From Coccinella septempunctata (lineage: Eukaryota > Arthropoda > Insecta > Coleoptera > Coccinellidae): a stretch of 64,000 nt of DNA. The DNA is taken from contig NC_058192.1 of the NCBI RefSeq assembly GCF_907165205.1, forward strand, positions 32,268,001 through 32,332,000, given 5' to 3'. The position numbers and the translations under genes were made by a program. Shown here one piece after another: positions 33,164 to 44,252 of this stretch. The notes under the pieces were generated by a model. The model worked only from the letters and a program-made list of their open reading frames with translations. It had not been told where the DNA came from and searched no databases. Each line of letters begins with the position of its first letter. Within the stretch, counting starts at the first letter, position 1.

Positions 33164-34446
33164 CACAGAGGGGTAAATGACAAGTCTAGTCGGCCAAAAA
33201 TATTTGAAAACCATTTTCTGTTGGTTCAAGTCTGTTGATTACGAAAAAAATATCATAAAAAATCTAGGACCTCTGATATCAATCTTGCGAATAATAAACA
33301 ATGGGTGAGACAATAGATACGATAATTCACCTTAATAATAATTTATTTACGATTTACAATAAGAAAATGGCAAACTCAATCAATCATCTGATGTGAAATT
33401 GATGTATTTCTTCTTAGTCGTCTGATTATTCACAACTCTCATAACTGTCCGAATAGAGAAGACTCTGAGGAGTTATTTGATTGGATGATTTTACCAAAAA
33501 TGGCTTGCTTTTTTTTCGTCGGTATTGGCCTCATGCCAGATAGAAGCGGATTGGAAGTAAGATATCGATGTTACAAGATTCTCTCGAAAATTTTCGAGCA
33601 AAATTTATTCGATAAAGACTGAAATGTTTTACATAATGTTTAATATTCTTCTGCTGCTCTTCGGAATAATTATCTCGATTTACTAGACAATTTTCTAAAA
33701 ATTCCAAATTCTTGTCGAAACTGGTCAACTGCTGGCTATCCCTAAGGTTGAAGAGGTTTTGTTTCATAATGGTGGTCACTCCAGAAGGTCCTCAAATGAC
33801 ATTTTGTCTTTGACTAATGAAAATAGCTCCATATATAGAATCTATTTCCGACCTCATTTTGAAATTCCTTAATTCCTCATTTAGATTAGCTGAAGAAGAA
33901 AAATCAATATTTTCCAAAGTGGCGGTTATTGGCGGCTATTGATTGAAAATCTATCTACTACATAACTTGAACAACCAATCATGTTGAAATAGTTATCGGG
34001 AGTCATCAGGAAGTATAACAAATGTCTCATCGAATGTTGAAATTCACAATAACAAGAAGCATAAAATAAAGAGAACCATATATTATTTTTTTTTATTGCT
34101 GCATCCTCTATTTTAATGAATAACATAACGCTATTACATAGATGCATACCTGGTCTCTCATAATCCATAATGAGATGGTCTTATAAAAGTTTGAGAGGTA
34201 ACACAGGAAGAACTGAACTATGCATTGAAAGAGATATTTTTGATGCGTTAAAAACTAATGTAATGAAACCGACAAGTTCAAACAAATTTTTTCGCCAATT
34301 GATGATCAGGGAAAAACGATTTACGCAATTGATTCGAATCACCTACTATTCTAATTGACCATTCGGTGCAATTTTCCCATTTCTGATGCATTTTTGGAAA
34401 CTGATTTTTGGCCGGCTAGATACTAACTTTACTCCTCTGTGCGTCG
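33159..34446. mobile_element. Transib-like non-autonomous DNA transposon, CGTCG duplication
   Basis: The element at 33164-34441 (1278 bp) has inverted ends CACAGAGGGGTAAA and CACAGAGGAGTAAA; similarity returns at TCTAGTCGGCCAAAAAT. CGTCG is perfectly duplicated outside (33159-33163, 34442-34446). A 5 bp CG-rich duplication of the form CGNCG and ends starting CAC are characteristic of Transib. No RAG1-like transposase is recognisable inside. Short open frames at 33531-33779 and 33926-34168 match nothing I know. Confidence 0.5.
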
Positions 34447-34569
34447 TGAATTACGACCGACCTGCGCTCAGTCCTCCACTTGACTTATCCCAAATTTGAA
34501 AAAAAAAAAAATGAGGTATCTGATATATGCCTCAAAAGCAGGGTCAAAGAAACCATATGTAAGGTTTGG

Positions 34570-35130
34570 GTACGAGGATGTTTTGATATCTAGTTAGCCT
34601 AGACCAGTTCCATGCATAAAAAAATATTGCGTTACCATAGCAACGAACAATAACTTATCAGATGTGTCAGTGTGGAGTTTGAGATCAAAAAAGTAAACCA
34701 GAGTTACGCAATAAATTAAAAGAAAGAAGATGTCCACCGAAATTGTGAAAAATTGCTGCAAAATGGATCCCCAAATGTTTGAATGTGGACCAAAAGCGTG
34801 CAAGCTTAGAAGCATCGCGTTCGATCGGTGCTCGATTTGAAAACGATGTAGACTTCTTAAACCGAATTGTTAGTATGGATGAGACTTGGGTACATTTCTA
34901 CGATCTAGAAACAAAGCAACAATCGATGGAATGGCGACACTCTGGTTCTCCAAGAACTAAGAAGTTTCGTGTCCAAAAATCTGCTGGAAAAGTTCTTGCT
35001 TGAGGTTTTGTGGATTGCCATAGAGTAATCATAATTGATTTTTAGGATAAGGGTAGAACAATAACCGGAAATTACTATTCGACACAACTTACCACTCTAC
35101 GGGAAAAGAGTTTAAAAGGTCATAAATTTT
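34570..35130 (+). pseudogene. mariner transposase fragment, internally deleted
   Basis: A 5' leader beginning near TACGAGG, then ATGTCCACCGAAATTGTG (MSTEIVKN). The sequence then jumps to the catalytic region: KWIPKCLNVDQKRASLEASR, SMDETWVHFYDLETKQQ (first catalytic Asp), WRHSGSPRTKKFRVQKSAGK, a TGA at about 35001, then DCHRVIIIDFLDKGRT (second Asp context) and YYSTQLTTLREK. The N-terminal DNA-binding HTH region and everything after the second Asp are lost. It is therefore a dead irritans/mori-type mariner relic. Confidence 0.85.
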
Positions 35131-36250
35131 CTACCAAGAAGGAGGTAATAAAAGGAGTTAGATGTCTGGTTTGCAGAGCAAGAAGAAACATTTTTTTTAA
35201 AGGTCTAGAGGCATTGCAGATTCGCTGTAATAAATGTACCCAATTAAGAGGAGAATATATTGGGTAATAAAATATTTTGACATTGAAATTTTGTTTGGTT
35301 CTACAGTAGGCTGAGAATTTTTCAATATATCCTAGTAATTGAGGTATCTTCATAATTATAATAGTTCTGGCATTATTTTTCTAAATATTTAAAAAAACCG
35401 ATCCAAGTTGTAAGGTAACAATACGAAACATTATGAAAAATTTAGTGTGAATGCTATCGAAAAAAGCATGAAAAATGTTGTAGCACAGAAACTATTCGCC
35501 GAATTACGCCTGATTCCGCATGAACCTTCAAAATGTTGTTCTGTCAACGTCAGTGCTGACTTTTTTATCTAGTATTATCTAGTAGCCGATCAAAATCAAG
35601 ACAACGATTTTGGTAGAGAGAACTCTCAACTGACCGAAACATAAAAAAACTGATGTAATGAAATTTCAGATACCAAAACGGAAAATGAACAAGGTTTCAA
35701 GTCCGAGGGTGAAGAAGACTGCCAATCGTTCATGAAAACAAGGTCATTAGGAAAAACACCAAATCATCTTACACTAAGGTAAGCTTTACAAAACTCTGAT
35801 GCGAAGTATCATTTCTTTTAGTTCCTTCTTGTTGTATAGAATAAAAGTTTTCGACAGCGCAAATTTTCTCCTTTTGAAAAATTATTTGGGGGATATTGAA
35901 AGACATTGCAAAGTTTTTTTTGATTGTGGGTGGATTGTACGATCAACATGTCATATAATATCGACGTTTCTTTGTCGAGATTTTTTATCAGTGGTTTGAA
36001 GCAGTCTTTACTCCACGACCGGGAAGTATTTTTCACTAATTCTTGTGGTTAGACTTTACGATGCTCATGAATCTAAATACGTTATATAAAGATTGTTTAG
36101 CCCATTTTGTGACTCATCTGAGGAATATTTCAACATAATCATATGATCAAATAGTATGATTTTAGAAGGTTTTGTTTCAGACAATATTCACTGCAACACC
36201 TTGCCATGCACTAAATAAACGAAAGAAAGAATAGGCAATCGAGCAAGTTC
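35131..36250. other. No recognisable gene or element
   Basis: AT-rich sequence with short open frames only (for example 35818-36036, minus strand). I see no repeat ends, coding motifs or RNA genes that I can support. Confidence 0.4.
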
Positions 36251-36985
36251 GGCGTCATGAGTCATATTGTCAAAAATTGTTTACGATTTTCAATTATCGG
36301 TCTATATGAACTTCGACACATTTCTGTATCAGCAAGACGGCAGTTACCTTATTCAATAAACGGAATTCAGTGGAATCTCCACCTTTGCTTTGCAACCAAA
36401 ATAGACCTTCCTCCATCCCCATACAAATTACTGTACGATCATCACCTGATTCTACATTTGGTCCTTCGAGCAAGAAGGCGGACAAGACGTTCGTCGAAGC
36501 AGGATTCAGTGCCTGTGCCAAACAGAAGTGCCTGTGCCAAAGAGAATTGCCTGTGCCAAGGAATCCTCACATAATTCAGACCCTGTGCCGAGAGGAATCG
36601 CCCGTGCCAAGCAGTCAACACCGGAACTTAAGCGCCTGTAACAAACAGTTCACAACAAGGAAGCCGCCTAGGGTCAACTGAAAAAAATCAAACAAGAGAG
36701 CCGCCCACGGCCAACTAGCATGGAAAGAGTAGGTAAATCGCAAACGACGATTCCGCTAGAAAGGAAACAAATAAAATCTACACCAGCGTCTGTGCAGTAA
36801 CCACAACACAATAATGGAGGGAGCATATAAGGAAAAATCTACCAGCAAATTACCATAATGAAAGGAAATGGAAATAGTTATTTTCCTATCAAGTGATACT
36901 TGCCCGCACGAAATTGCCGTTGCCCGAACGATGCGAAGCAGAGATCAAGCGGGTGCAGCAAGATCTGTCGAAGATGATAAAATCA
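36250..36985 (+). mobile_element. Old BEL/Pao 5' end: LTR remnant, primer site and leader/gag start
   Basis: TTTGGTCCTTCGAGCAAGAAGG at 36457 is almost the primer-binding context of BEL-1 (TTTGGTCCTTCGGGC). It is directly preceded by a CA-ending sequence with AATAAA at 36354, so an LTR probably ends at 36456. Its start cannot be fixed. Downstream is a leader with short imperfect repeats and a charged stretch (EAEIKRVQQDLSKMIKSW) that could be the start of Gag. The element stops at about 36985, where a CR1-like LINE relic begins. Confidence 0.4.
36511..36612 (+). repeat. Imperfect short tandem repeat, core GCCTGTGCCAA
   Basis: Five copies of GCCTGTGCCAA or close variants at about 36511, 36530, 36549, 36581 and 36600, spaced 19 bases for the first three and then irregularly. 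The array lies within the leader of the BEL remnant. Confidence 0.65.
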
Positions 36986-37781
36986 TGGCCGGCCCCCTTT
37001 TTTATATTTATCTTAGAAAGTGCCTCACGAACACTTTCAACAGATATATGAATTCCACTTAAACAGTAATGAGAAAGAGAACAGTCATAAGATTGAGTAC
37101 GATTCTTGGAGTCAGGGTTTATAGATCCTCAAAGTAGTCAGAAAACAAATCACATTTGTCCTCACCTGAGGTTACACAGCTATCATTATATGTGAGAGAA
37201 TTCGGAATATTTAGCCCCTTATTTTTGACTTAAACATAATCGAATATCTTTTTCGGACTATCCGGACTGTACGGAACATGAATACTTTTTGAATTCAGAT
37301 TTTATTTGTTTCTTAGATCTATAGATCTAGAACGTAAGGATTGAAACATCTTATAATCGACAAAGTTCCTATACAATCTCCATTTCAAATGATATAAATT
37401 TTTTTTTGCTATATGAGCTTTATGGTGTCCCGTAAAAAAAACCTAAGAAAGCCTCGACTACTTCTTTTAAATTCAGGTACATGAGTGTCTATAAGGCCAT
37501 TCACAATATTATAAAACATGGAGAAATCATCATTTATGTTACGATTTACAAGTATTTCCTTCCAGGGCGTATTTCCCAGACAGTTATTTATTTCTGAATA
37601 GTTTGCCGCTTTTAAATTATATTAGTAGTTCCATTCCTCTTTAAAGTCCGGAGGGGATCTATGCTGAGTAAGAATTCCACAGAAGGATGATGGCTATCTT
37701 CCAGTACATAAGGATGAGAACATTCCATAACTTGCTTCACACTGAATCTGCTACATAGAATGAGATCCAAAATGGTGTTCC

Positions 37782-39237
37782 TTTTTTTTGTGTCCTCGAG
37801 GAAGAGGGAAAGCGATACCGCCTTCTCCGCAGCGGGCGGTGCAATGCTGCGGATTCGTGTGGGACTTTGACTTACTAAAACTCCCCTCTTATACTAAAGT
37901 CGGAATCCCAAGGACACCGATTCCAACTTGTTGTGTGTTTCGTCGCTTAGGGCACGAACCGGTTCACCAAGGCGATTAGAATTTTACGGTATGGCCACTT
38001 CGAAGCCGCTCACTACCCTACTTGGATGTTGGGAATGTAAGGGTGAGCTTGCGCCTCAAATCTCGGTCTCGTATTCGTCTGCACTCGCGGAGGACTTGTA
38101 ACTGGTTTCACCTCGGTTCCGTATTTCCCCCTAGCTATGATAACGGAACACCAGACTGTAGGGGTATATCTTCGGAATGTCTTGACAAGGCTCTCTTCGG
38201 ATGGTCACAGAACGCACCCTAGGGCTCACCTTGTTCCTGATCCCTCGGGGAGTAGGCAGTAAGGTCTCCTCCCAATCCTACGATTCAGAAGGGCCAAATC
38301 AGTCATAGTCACTCTGACGTCACTACAAACTGTGCCCCTTGGATCTATTCCAAGCCCATGGTTACGAGGGGGAAAGTGAGAAGTACTCCTGGCGTCCACG
38401 CTCGGATTCCCGGTGGGGGTAGTTTCTCCTGGGGTAGTTTCTCCTAATTAGAAGCGCTAACATTACCTTTTGGGTCTACCCCGAGTCCGTGGATTCGGGG
38501 GGCCAATTAGGTCATAGTTGCTTCTTGCATGTGGTACTAACATTGCTTCTTAGGTCTACCCCTTGTCTGTCGACTAATGGGGCTAATAGCCATAGTTTAC
38601 CACGCCATTTCCTCCTGCTAATCATACGAACCCTTATCTTTTTAGCTATGTCTCCGGCGACGTGTACGCCTAGACTTAAGCCCTTGAATTGGAAGGATTT
38701 GGGGTTTGGGATATTGCGGTGTGAAGCACTAACATTACTCTTTGGGTCTACCTAGTGTCCGTAGATTCGAGGGACCAATGGAGTCATAGTTACTTCCTGT
38801 AAATCTACTTGTGTACTCCTTCTTGTATTGGGTTCTTTTCCTCCGTCTTTTATGCATTCCTACTTCTTACTATCGGTTGTCCTACCGTTCTTCATATTTT
38901 TTATCTTTGTTTGTTTGTTTCCTGTAACACACTTAGCCTATGTTTTTATCTTCCTTAGGTAGTCATACCTTCCATTTATTTCTTTCTCCCTTTCTTCTTC
39001 GGCCTTTTCTTTCATCACATTTCTGATCCATTCAGTAATCAAATTCCATTTTTCATCCTGTTCACTATATTCTGCCTGTTGAATTGGAATTCTGGGTCTC
39101 CTTCTGTTGCCCTACCATCTTCTTGCAAATTAGTATGTGGTCCGGTTTCTCAAGGCCTTGGCAATTCCAGCACTGGGGGTTATTACTCTTTCCTATTTTC
39201 TTCCCGAATGTTCCAAAGCATCCGTGCCCGCTCAATC
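37782..39237 (-). mobile_element. 5'-truncated R1-like LINE with long GC-rich 3' UTR
   Basis: The minus-strand coding end reads LSGHGCFGTFGKKIGKSNNP, then CWNCQGLEKPDHILIC, the C-x2-C-x7-H-x4-C finger found at the end of R1-clade ORF2. A frame-shifted tail WIRNVMKEKAEEER follows (about 38950-39040). A 3' UTR of about 1.1 kb, much richer in GC than its surroundings, ends in A8 (T8 at 37782-37789). It sits in the endonuclease of the CR1-like relic. The 5' end is truncated at about 39237. No clear target duplication was found. Confidence 0.7.
38310..38800. repeat. Degenerate dispersed repeats in the R1-like 3' UTR
   Basis: A motif of about 70 bases (CTAACATT, then TGGGTCTACC, GTCCGT-GATTCG, a G-run with CCAAT, and GTCATAGTT) recurs at about 38456, 38536 and 38727. 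A weaker copy lies near 38310. Spacing is irregular. Confidence 0.6.
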
Positions 39238-39806
39238 GTTGATATTCCTGACATGATTGAACTGCGGCAGTTCAGAGAATGGAAAAGTATCAATCCCATC
39301 AGAAAATTTAGGTTCAACATTGGTTGGATCCAAAAATGCATCAGACCCATGATTTCCCAAGAAATGGTAGAAAGATTGAAACTAAAGTATTTACGAGTTT
39401 TTCACCTGGAAGAGAAGCTTTGGAGAGCTGCCGTATCTCCTGGGGGAATGTAAAGAACGCACATAAAAATTTGTCTTCCAGCAACGATTATTTGAGCCAA
39501 ATCATCTTTGACATCACTTTGATAATCGGAAACAGAGCAGGGTTTCAAACACCGATGAACTGCTATAAAAAGGTGCCTGCCTGCCGCCTCGCTCACTTTT
39601 GAAACTGGCCAAAGAAAAACGATCGCGCCGAAAAACACAGTACTCCTCGAGGTCGACTATTTCCGAATCACTTACATTATCGTTCAGCCACGATATTTCA
39701 ACGAAAATAATATCATGCACGTATACTGCATTCACTTTTATTTTAGCACTCGGTTTGCTATGGAAATTTGACACATTTCACTCTGTATAGTACCATTGAG
39801 TATTAA

Positions 39807-40064
39807 TAGGGTACTCTAACGATTTGTCGAAATCAGTTGACTCTTCATTGCCGTGGGGCACACAAAGCTCTTTATTATCAGTGTAAAGAGGCATTTCTTA
39901 GAAGGTTATAGTCTAATCACTCTAATCTAAAGTAGGGAGGAACATTTTTTCCAAAAACATGCACAAAACACATTACTCGACCAAAACAGCATACGAATCA
40001 ATGGAGGGAAAAGCTGGTGTGCCCCACGACAGCAAATGCTCTAACAAATCGTTAGAGTTCCCTA
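39807..40064. mobile_element. Small foldback MITE, TA flanks
   Basis: 258 bp with inverted ends TAGGGTACTCTAACGATTTG and its complement (one mismatch in 20). A second inner inverted pair is CCGTGGGGCACAC with GTGTGCCCCACG. It codes for nothing. It lies 165 bases outside the BEL-2 LTR. Confidence 0.7.
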
Positions 40065-40228
40065 TACACAATGATAGTACGAAAATGTGGGGTTATGACA
40101 TTTATCAAAACATTTTTGGGTTTTGAATCAACGCTCTGTCAACGTGAAAGTTTCTGTTATTAGGTACGTATTTTATCACAATGTCGAATCTATTCGGAAA
40201 ATATGTGACGAACATAATTGAAGTTTAT

Positions 40229-41101
40229 TGTTGCGAACGCAAGATTAGAATAATAATCTTCGCTCGCTTAAAGAAGAACAGTGAGCTACCTTGTCACTGG
40301 TTACGCAGAATTACGGAGTCTAGAAATGTAACTTGGTAGAGATCGTATTGCAAGGATAATGAAAGACGGTTAATTCAACTCGTAACAATTATATTTACAG
40401 TCAAACAAACTATTGAGCAATTATTTACATTATTTGAGCAAAAATATCAGTGTTACTAGAAACTGGGTTTTTTCACGTTCCTAGCTCGGAACCACTGTAT
40501 GAGTAAATGGAATTTTCTGACCTTATATCCCTTAGCTTTAGATTTATTGCAGGTTGCAGGCAATTCAAAGTATACCCCAATCGTCTGCTTGAGACCTTCG
40601 GGTGGAACCTAATTGTCCTCTTTTTGATTGTCCTGTGCTTTGGGAACCTCAACTCTGCTTAAGCTTTCTGTTCAGATACTCGGCCAAACTCAGTTGTACT
40701 GGTAATTCAGTCGGACACGGTTCACTGATTACTTTTCACTAGTACGGATAAAAGATGATGATAAGCGAAACACACTGCTTATCACGGTTTTGAAGACTTT
40801 TTAACGAGACAACGAGAGAAGAACAAAACTAAAATGAGAGGGAATGCCAACAAGAACTGCACCCCTGTGGTGCTTGGGTCGAACGCCTTTGTTTCTTGAG
40901 TAATTCTCGGCTAATGTGGCGTGGGTACCGCGGTCCATCCCTTGGAAGAGCGTCTGAGGAAGTTTTGCGTCACATGTGTGACAACCAATGATCTTTGCGG
41001 ATTCAGCTCATTACCATAAATGGGCATATTTGGGAAGCAGGTACGCGGCAAGATCCCTAGGAACTTTCGTTCGTTCCTTGGTTGCGTTTTTTAACGCAAC
41101 A
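40229..41101 (-). repeat. 3' LTR of BEL-2
   Basis: 873 bp with inverted ends TGTTGCGAACGC and TTAACGCAACA. The purine-rich minus-strand CAACGGGCGGGAGTA just inside (41102-41116) is the polypurine tract. TTTAT precedes it and may be the 5 bp target copy, which cannot be checked because the other end lies outside the window. Confidence 0.8.
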
Positions 41102-41213
41102 TACTCCCGCCCGTTGAAGTTTTCCAACCTCAAGAAAAACGAGACCTACCAAAAAAGTAAAAAAAAATGAAAAATAAAACACTAAAGAGAAAGAATATGA
41201 GGGGATCCATTAT

Positions 41214-42299
41214 TTATGAAGGCGTCTGTGGTATGGGGAGTGGGCATAGCTTAGCGATGCTTCTTGTGAATATGCCATCAGCTGTTTTAAGTTTCACCAC
41301 TCGAATTCTTTTATCCCTTCCCGGAAAAACTTCCAGCACTCTGGCCAATGGACATTTCAAAGGTGGGGTTTCCTCGTCCTTCAGAAGGACTAAGGAGCCT
41401 ATTTGCAATTCTGGAACAGGATGAAACCACTTTGGGCGATTCTGCAGTCTGTTGAGGTAATCAACTCTCCATCTATTCCAGAAGGTTTGGGTAACTTGGC
41501 TAATTCTCTGCCAACTTGTCAGTCGATTTTCTTTGATCCTTGTTACGTCCCTTTCTGGAGGGGCAGTCAAGCTCGCTCCAATCAGAAAATGTCCAGGTGT
41601 TAATATTTGAACATCATTGGGATCGTTTGATAAGGGACAGAGAGGACGTGAATTCAGAATAGACTCTATCTGAACTAACACCGTGTGAAATTCCTCGAAC
41701 GTAAAGTGTGCTTCACCAATCAATCTTTTTAGGTGATGCTTTGTGCTTTTAACTGCTGCTTCCCAGACACCACCCCAATGAGGACTTCTGGGGGGTATGA
41801 ACTTAAATTCTATCTCATTTTGAGATGCAAATTCTTTTATGGATTCTTGGAATTTGCCGTTTTTAAATACCTTGAAAAGATCATATAACTGATTTCTGGC
41901 TCCGACAAAATTCGTACCATTATCGCTGTATATGCTAGAAGGATTTCCTCTTCGGGCAATGAATCTTTTTAAAGTCATGATGAATTGCTCAGCAGACAAA
42001 TTTGTTACCATTTCTAAGTGAACAGCCTTTGTGCTCATACATACAAAGACCGCTATGTATGCCTTAACTAGTGGTGCCTTTCTCAAGTTCGAAGATTTGA
42101 TGACAAATGGACCACCATAGTCCACTCCAACTCGACTGAAACAGCGTGATTCTAATACTCTGTCTCTTGGTAAGTCTGCCATCAACTGATGTGTAGGCTG
42201 TGCTCTAAAACGATAGCACAAGATACAATTCCTTGAGATCCTTTTTACCTCTCGGAGACCATCGAGTGGCCAGAATCTCAACCTGAAGTTAGATAAAAC
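41214..42299 (-). pseudogene. pol: BEL-2 integrase core and C-terminus
   Basis: Minus-strand frame: FRLRFWPLDGLREVKRI, CILCYRFRAQ (Cys pair of the zinc finger), VGVDYGGPF (first Asp), STKAVHLEMV, YSDNGTNFVGAR (second Asp), PPRSPHWGGVWEAAVKSTK (catalytic Glu), then the BEL-typical SILNSRPLCPLS, LTPGHFLIG, WNRWRVDYLNRLQ and LVLLKDE. The end at 41214 is the normal terminus, 100 bases before the LTR. The upstream His pair lies beyond the Penelope insertion, at about 45905-45960 (KHESLGHAG). The domain itself shows no stop, so the Penelope insertion is its main lesion. Confidence 0.9.
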
Positions 42300-43018
42300 T
42301 GTATCAGGATTCTCGTCCATGTTGTCAATAATAAAAACAAATTATCGGGAATTTGGACTTTTATTGTGGATGTTAAATTATCTTAAATCTTCGCCGACGT
42401 TTCGGACACAAACTTGTTCCTTTATCAAGGCTAAAATGTAACAAAGTATAAATTGCAGAGTTCACCCGGAAGAGCACGAAACAGGTACCCACCTCGAATT
42501 TTCATTAATTTAACATATAAGTTTTTGGAAGGATAATCATTAATTTTAAAACTTTGTAATGCATTTGGTGAGATTTTTCTCTTTCTTTCGGAAGTACGTG
42601 AATATGTGAACGGACAACAAAGTTTTAGGTTGGAGCATAGAATAATGTTTTTTTGTTTTTTCTTTTCTCAAGGTTTGTGATTCGGGTAGGCCCCCGAATC
42701 CTGCTCTGCCAAGCGCCATCCGCATCAACATGATTAAAACCGTATGATGTAGAAACTAAAAAGGATTTGACAAACAATCCACAAAACAATATAACACACA
42801 TAAACAATCAATTGGGCAACAATACAAATACAATGATGTTACATAAATCTTCAAATATAATTTCGACAGATCACAGTTATTCGAGCATTTCAAAGTTTTT
42901 TGAATATTGAAAATATATTAAAGCACTACAACCTTCCAAAGATTAAAGGATATTAGTTTTAAATAATTTCATTTTTTTATGAGAAATATAGTCACAATAC
43001 CATCCACCAACCATTACT

Positions 43019-44145
43019 CTAAGTTCTACCATTATTATTCATTAGACCATCATAAATTTTGCTGAGGTGTTGAGTATCCTCTCTGAAGTTAACTGTATTG
43101 TGTGTTCTGATGTGAATCATTTCACTAATTAACCTTCTGTTGTAATGTTGTTCTACGTCCAATATTGTAACCCCGCCAAAGTCAAATCTGTGTCCTTCTG
43201 TGTGAGTGTGTGCCATCAGTGCCGTCTTTTGTGTATTGTCAAATCTCCTTGAGTCAATAGTATGTTGTCTGATTCGTTCTTGTAGAAGTTGTTTTGTTTG
43301 TCCTATGTAGCATTTTTGGCAATTAGAGCATTCAATCTTATAGACCAGTTCTGATTGTTTCAAAAGAGGTGTTTTGTCCTTTAATTTGGTGTAAAACAAT
43401 CTTTTATTATCCATTTTGTTATAGAACGCAGCAGTACAATTGTGTTCTCTAAAAATTTTATTAATTTTATATGACAAAATTGGGTAGAATACTAACTTGG
43501 AAAATTTTTTCAATGTGGTCTGTGATTATGATGTTTGTTGGTGTGGTCTGTCTGTATTGTCCTGAGTGTCAGCATTTGTTGTCATATTTGGTCTTCTTGT
43601 TTGTCGATAGTTATTGATACATGTTTTTACATAATGTATCGGATAGTTATTACTTGTCAGTATTTTTGTGACCTTTTGGAGATTTTCAAAATGATATTCT
43701 TCATTACTCAACACCACTGCTCTGTTTATTAAATTCATTGCAATGTTTTTCTTTTGTGAGGCACTGTGGTTGGAAAAGTAGTTAATACATCTATTTGAAT
43801 TTATGGGTTTTATGTACCAGTTAGTTTTGAGTTCATTTTTATCTCTGATTATTACTATGTCCAAGAAGGTAATGCTAAAATTTGATTCTCTTTCTAAGGT
43901 AAATACAATGTTTCTGTGAAATGAGTTAAGCACGTCGAGAGTTTCTTCGATTTTGTCTTTGGGAACCAAGATTAAGGTGTCGTCAACATATAATTTTAAC
44001 AGTGGAATTGTAAAATCTAATCTTGAGACCGCAAAATCAAACAAAGCATGTATTATCAAATTTGCGAAAGTGGTACTTTCTGGAGATCCCATTGCTCTAC
44101 CTTCAATTTGTTTGTAATGAACATTGTTAAAAGAAAAACCAGAAA
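43019..44145 (-). pseudogene. Penelope ORF, left copy: RT C-terminal part plus GIY-YIG endonuclease
   Basis: From 44145 leftwards: FSFNNVHYKQIEGRAMGSP, the RT motif of the Penelope group, then LLKLYVDDTLILVPKDKIEE (catalytic YVDD), FLDIVIIRDKN and the thumb region. One frame break occurs near 43515-43525. The C-terminal domain LVYKIECSNCQKCYIGQTK, ERIRQH and HTEGHRFDF is GIY-YIG with the Penelope-specific CxxC insert. The N-terminal half of RT is missing. Confidence 0.9.
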
Positions 44146-44252
44146 GTACCACTTTCGCAAATTTGATAATACATGCTTTGTTTGATTTTGCGGTGTCATG
44201 ATTAGATTTTACAATTCCACTGTTAAAATTATATGTTGACGACACCTTAATC

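Larger units (their letters stand above)
8..34487 (-). mobile_element. Jockey-clade non-LTR retrotransposon, full-length but massively interrupted
   Basis: The poly-T run near the left edge is the poly-A tail of a minus-strand LINE. The sequence TCCCAAATTT at 1-10 recurs at 34488-34497, just beyond the presumed 5' end, and reads as the target-site duplication. Pieces of the element occur at 8-2495, 31300-33163 and 34442-34487, about 4.4 kb in total. They encode ORF1 with CCHC knuckles, then an apurinic endonuclease and reverse transcriptase, in Jockey order. The rest is later insertions: a TTA-flanked inverted-repeat element in the endonuclease and a CGTCG-flanked element in the 5' UTR. The endonuclease frame is restored at the TTA junction if one TTA copy is removed, which supports a single original insertion. 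Confidence 0.85.
36985..39795 (-). pseudogene. CR1/Jockey-like LINE relic: endonuclease and start of RT, split by an R1-like LINE
   Basis: Reading leftwards from about 39780: WLNDNVSDSEI, RRDRFSL, LIAVHRCLKP, CVLYIPPGD and LPQFNHVRNIN are the first half of an endonuclease. After an insertion (37782-39237) it resumes with NTILDLILCSR, VLEDSHHPSVEF, NYSEINNCLGNTPWKEIL and FYNIVNGLIDTHVP. The RT entry follows (ESVREALSKINIKKGAG, 36990-37060). The rest of the RT is absent. Several stops and shifts are present. It is an old copy of a different family from the LINEs at 49-57 kb. Confidence 0.75.

Noticed and set aside
33159..34446. hAT element (ends could be read as CAGAGGGG)
   Set aside because: The 8 bp next to such ends do not match each other, whereas CGTCG matches perfectly one step further out.
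38489..38755. Ribosomal DNA target of the R1-like LINE
   Set aside because: The GC-rich sequence is the LINE's own 3' UTR with internal repeats. I recognise no 28S sequence, and the flanks are another LINE's endonuclease.
36868..39774. Several 60-120 residue plus-strand open frames as genes
   Set aside because: They are antisense or off-frame to LINE coding sequence on the minus strand and lack any recognisable domain.
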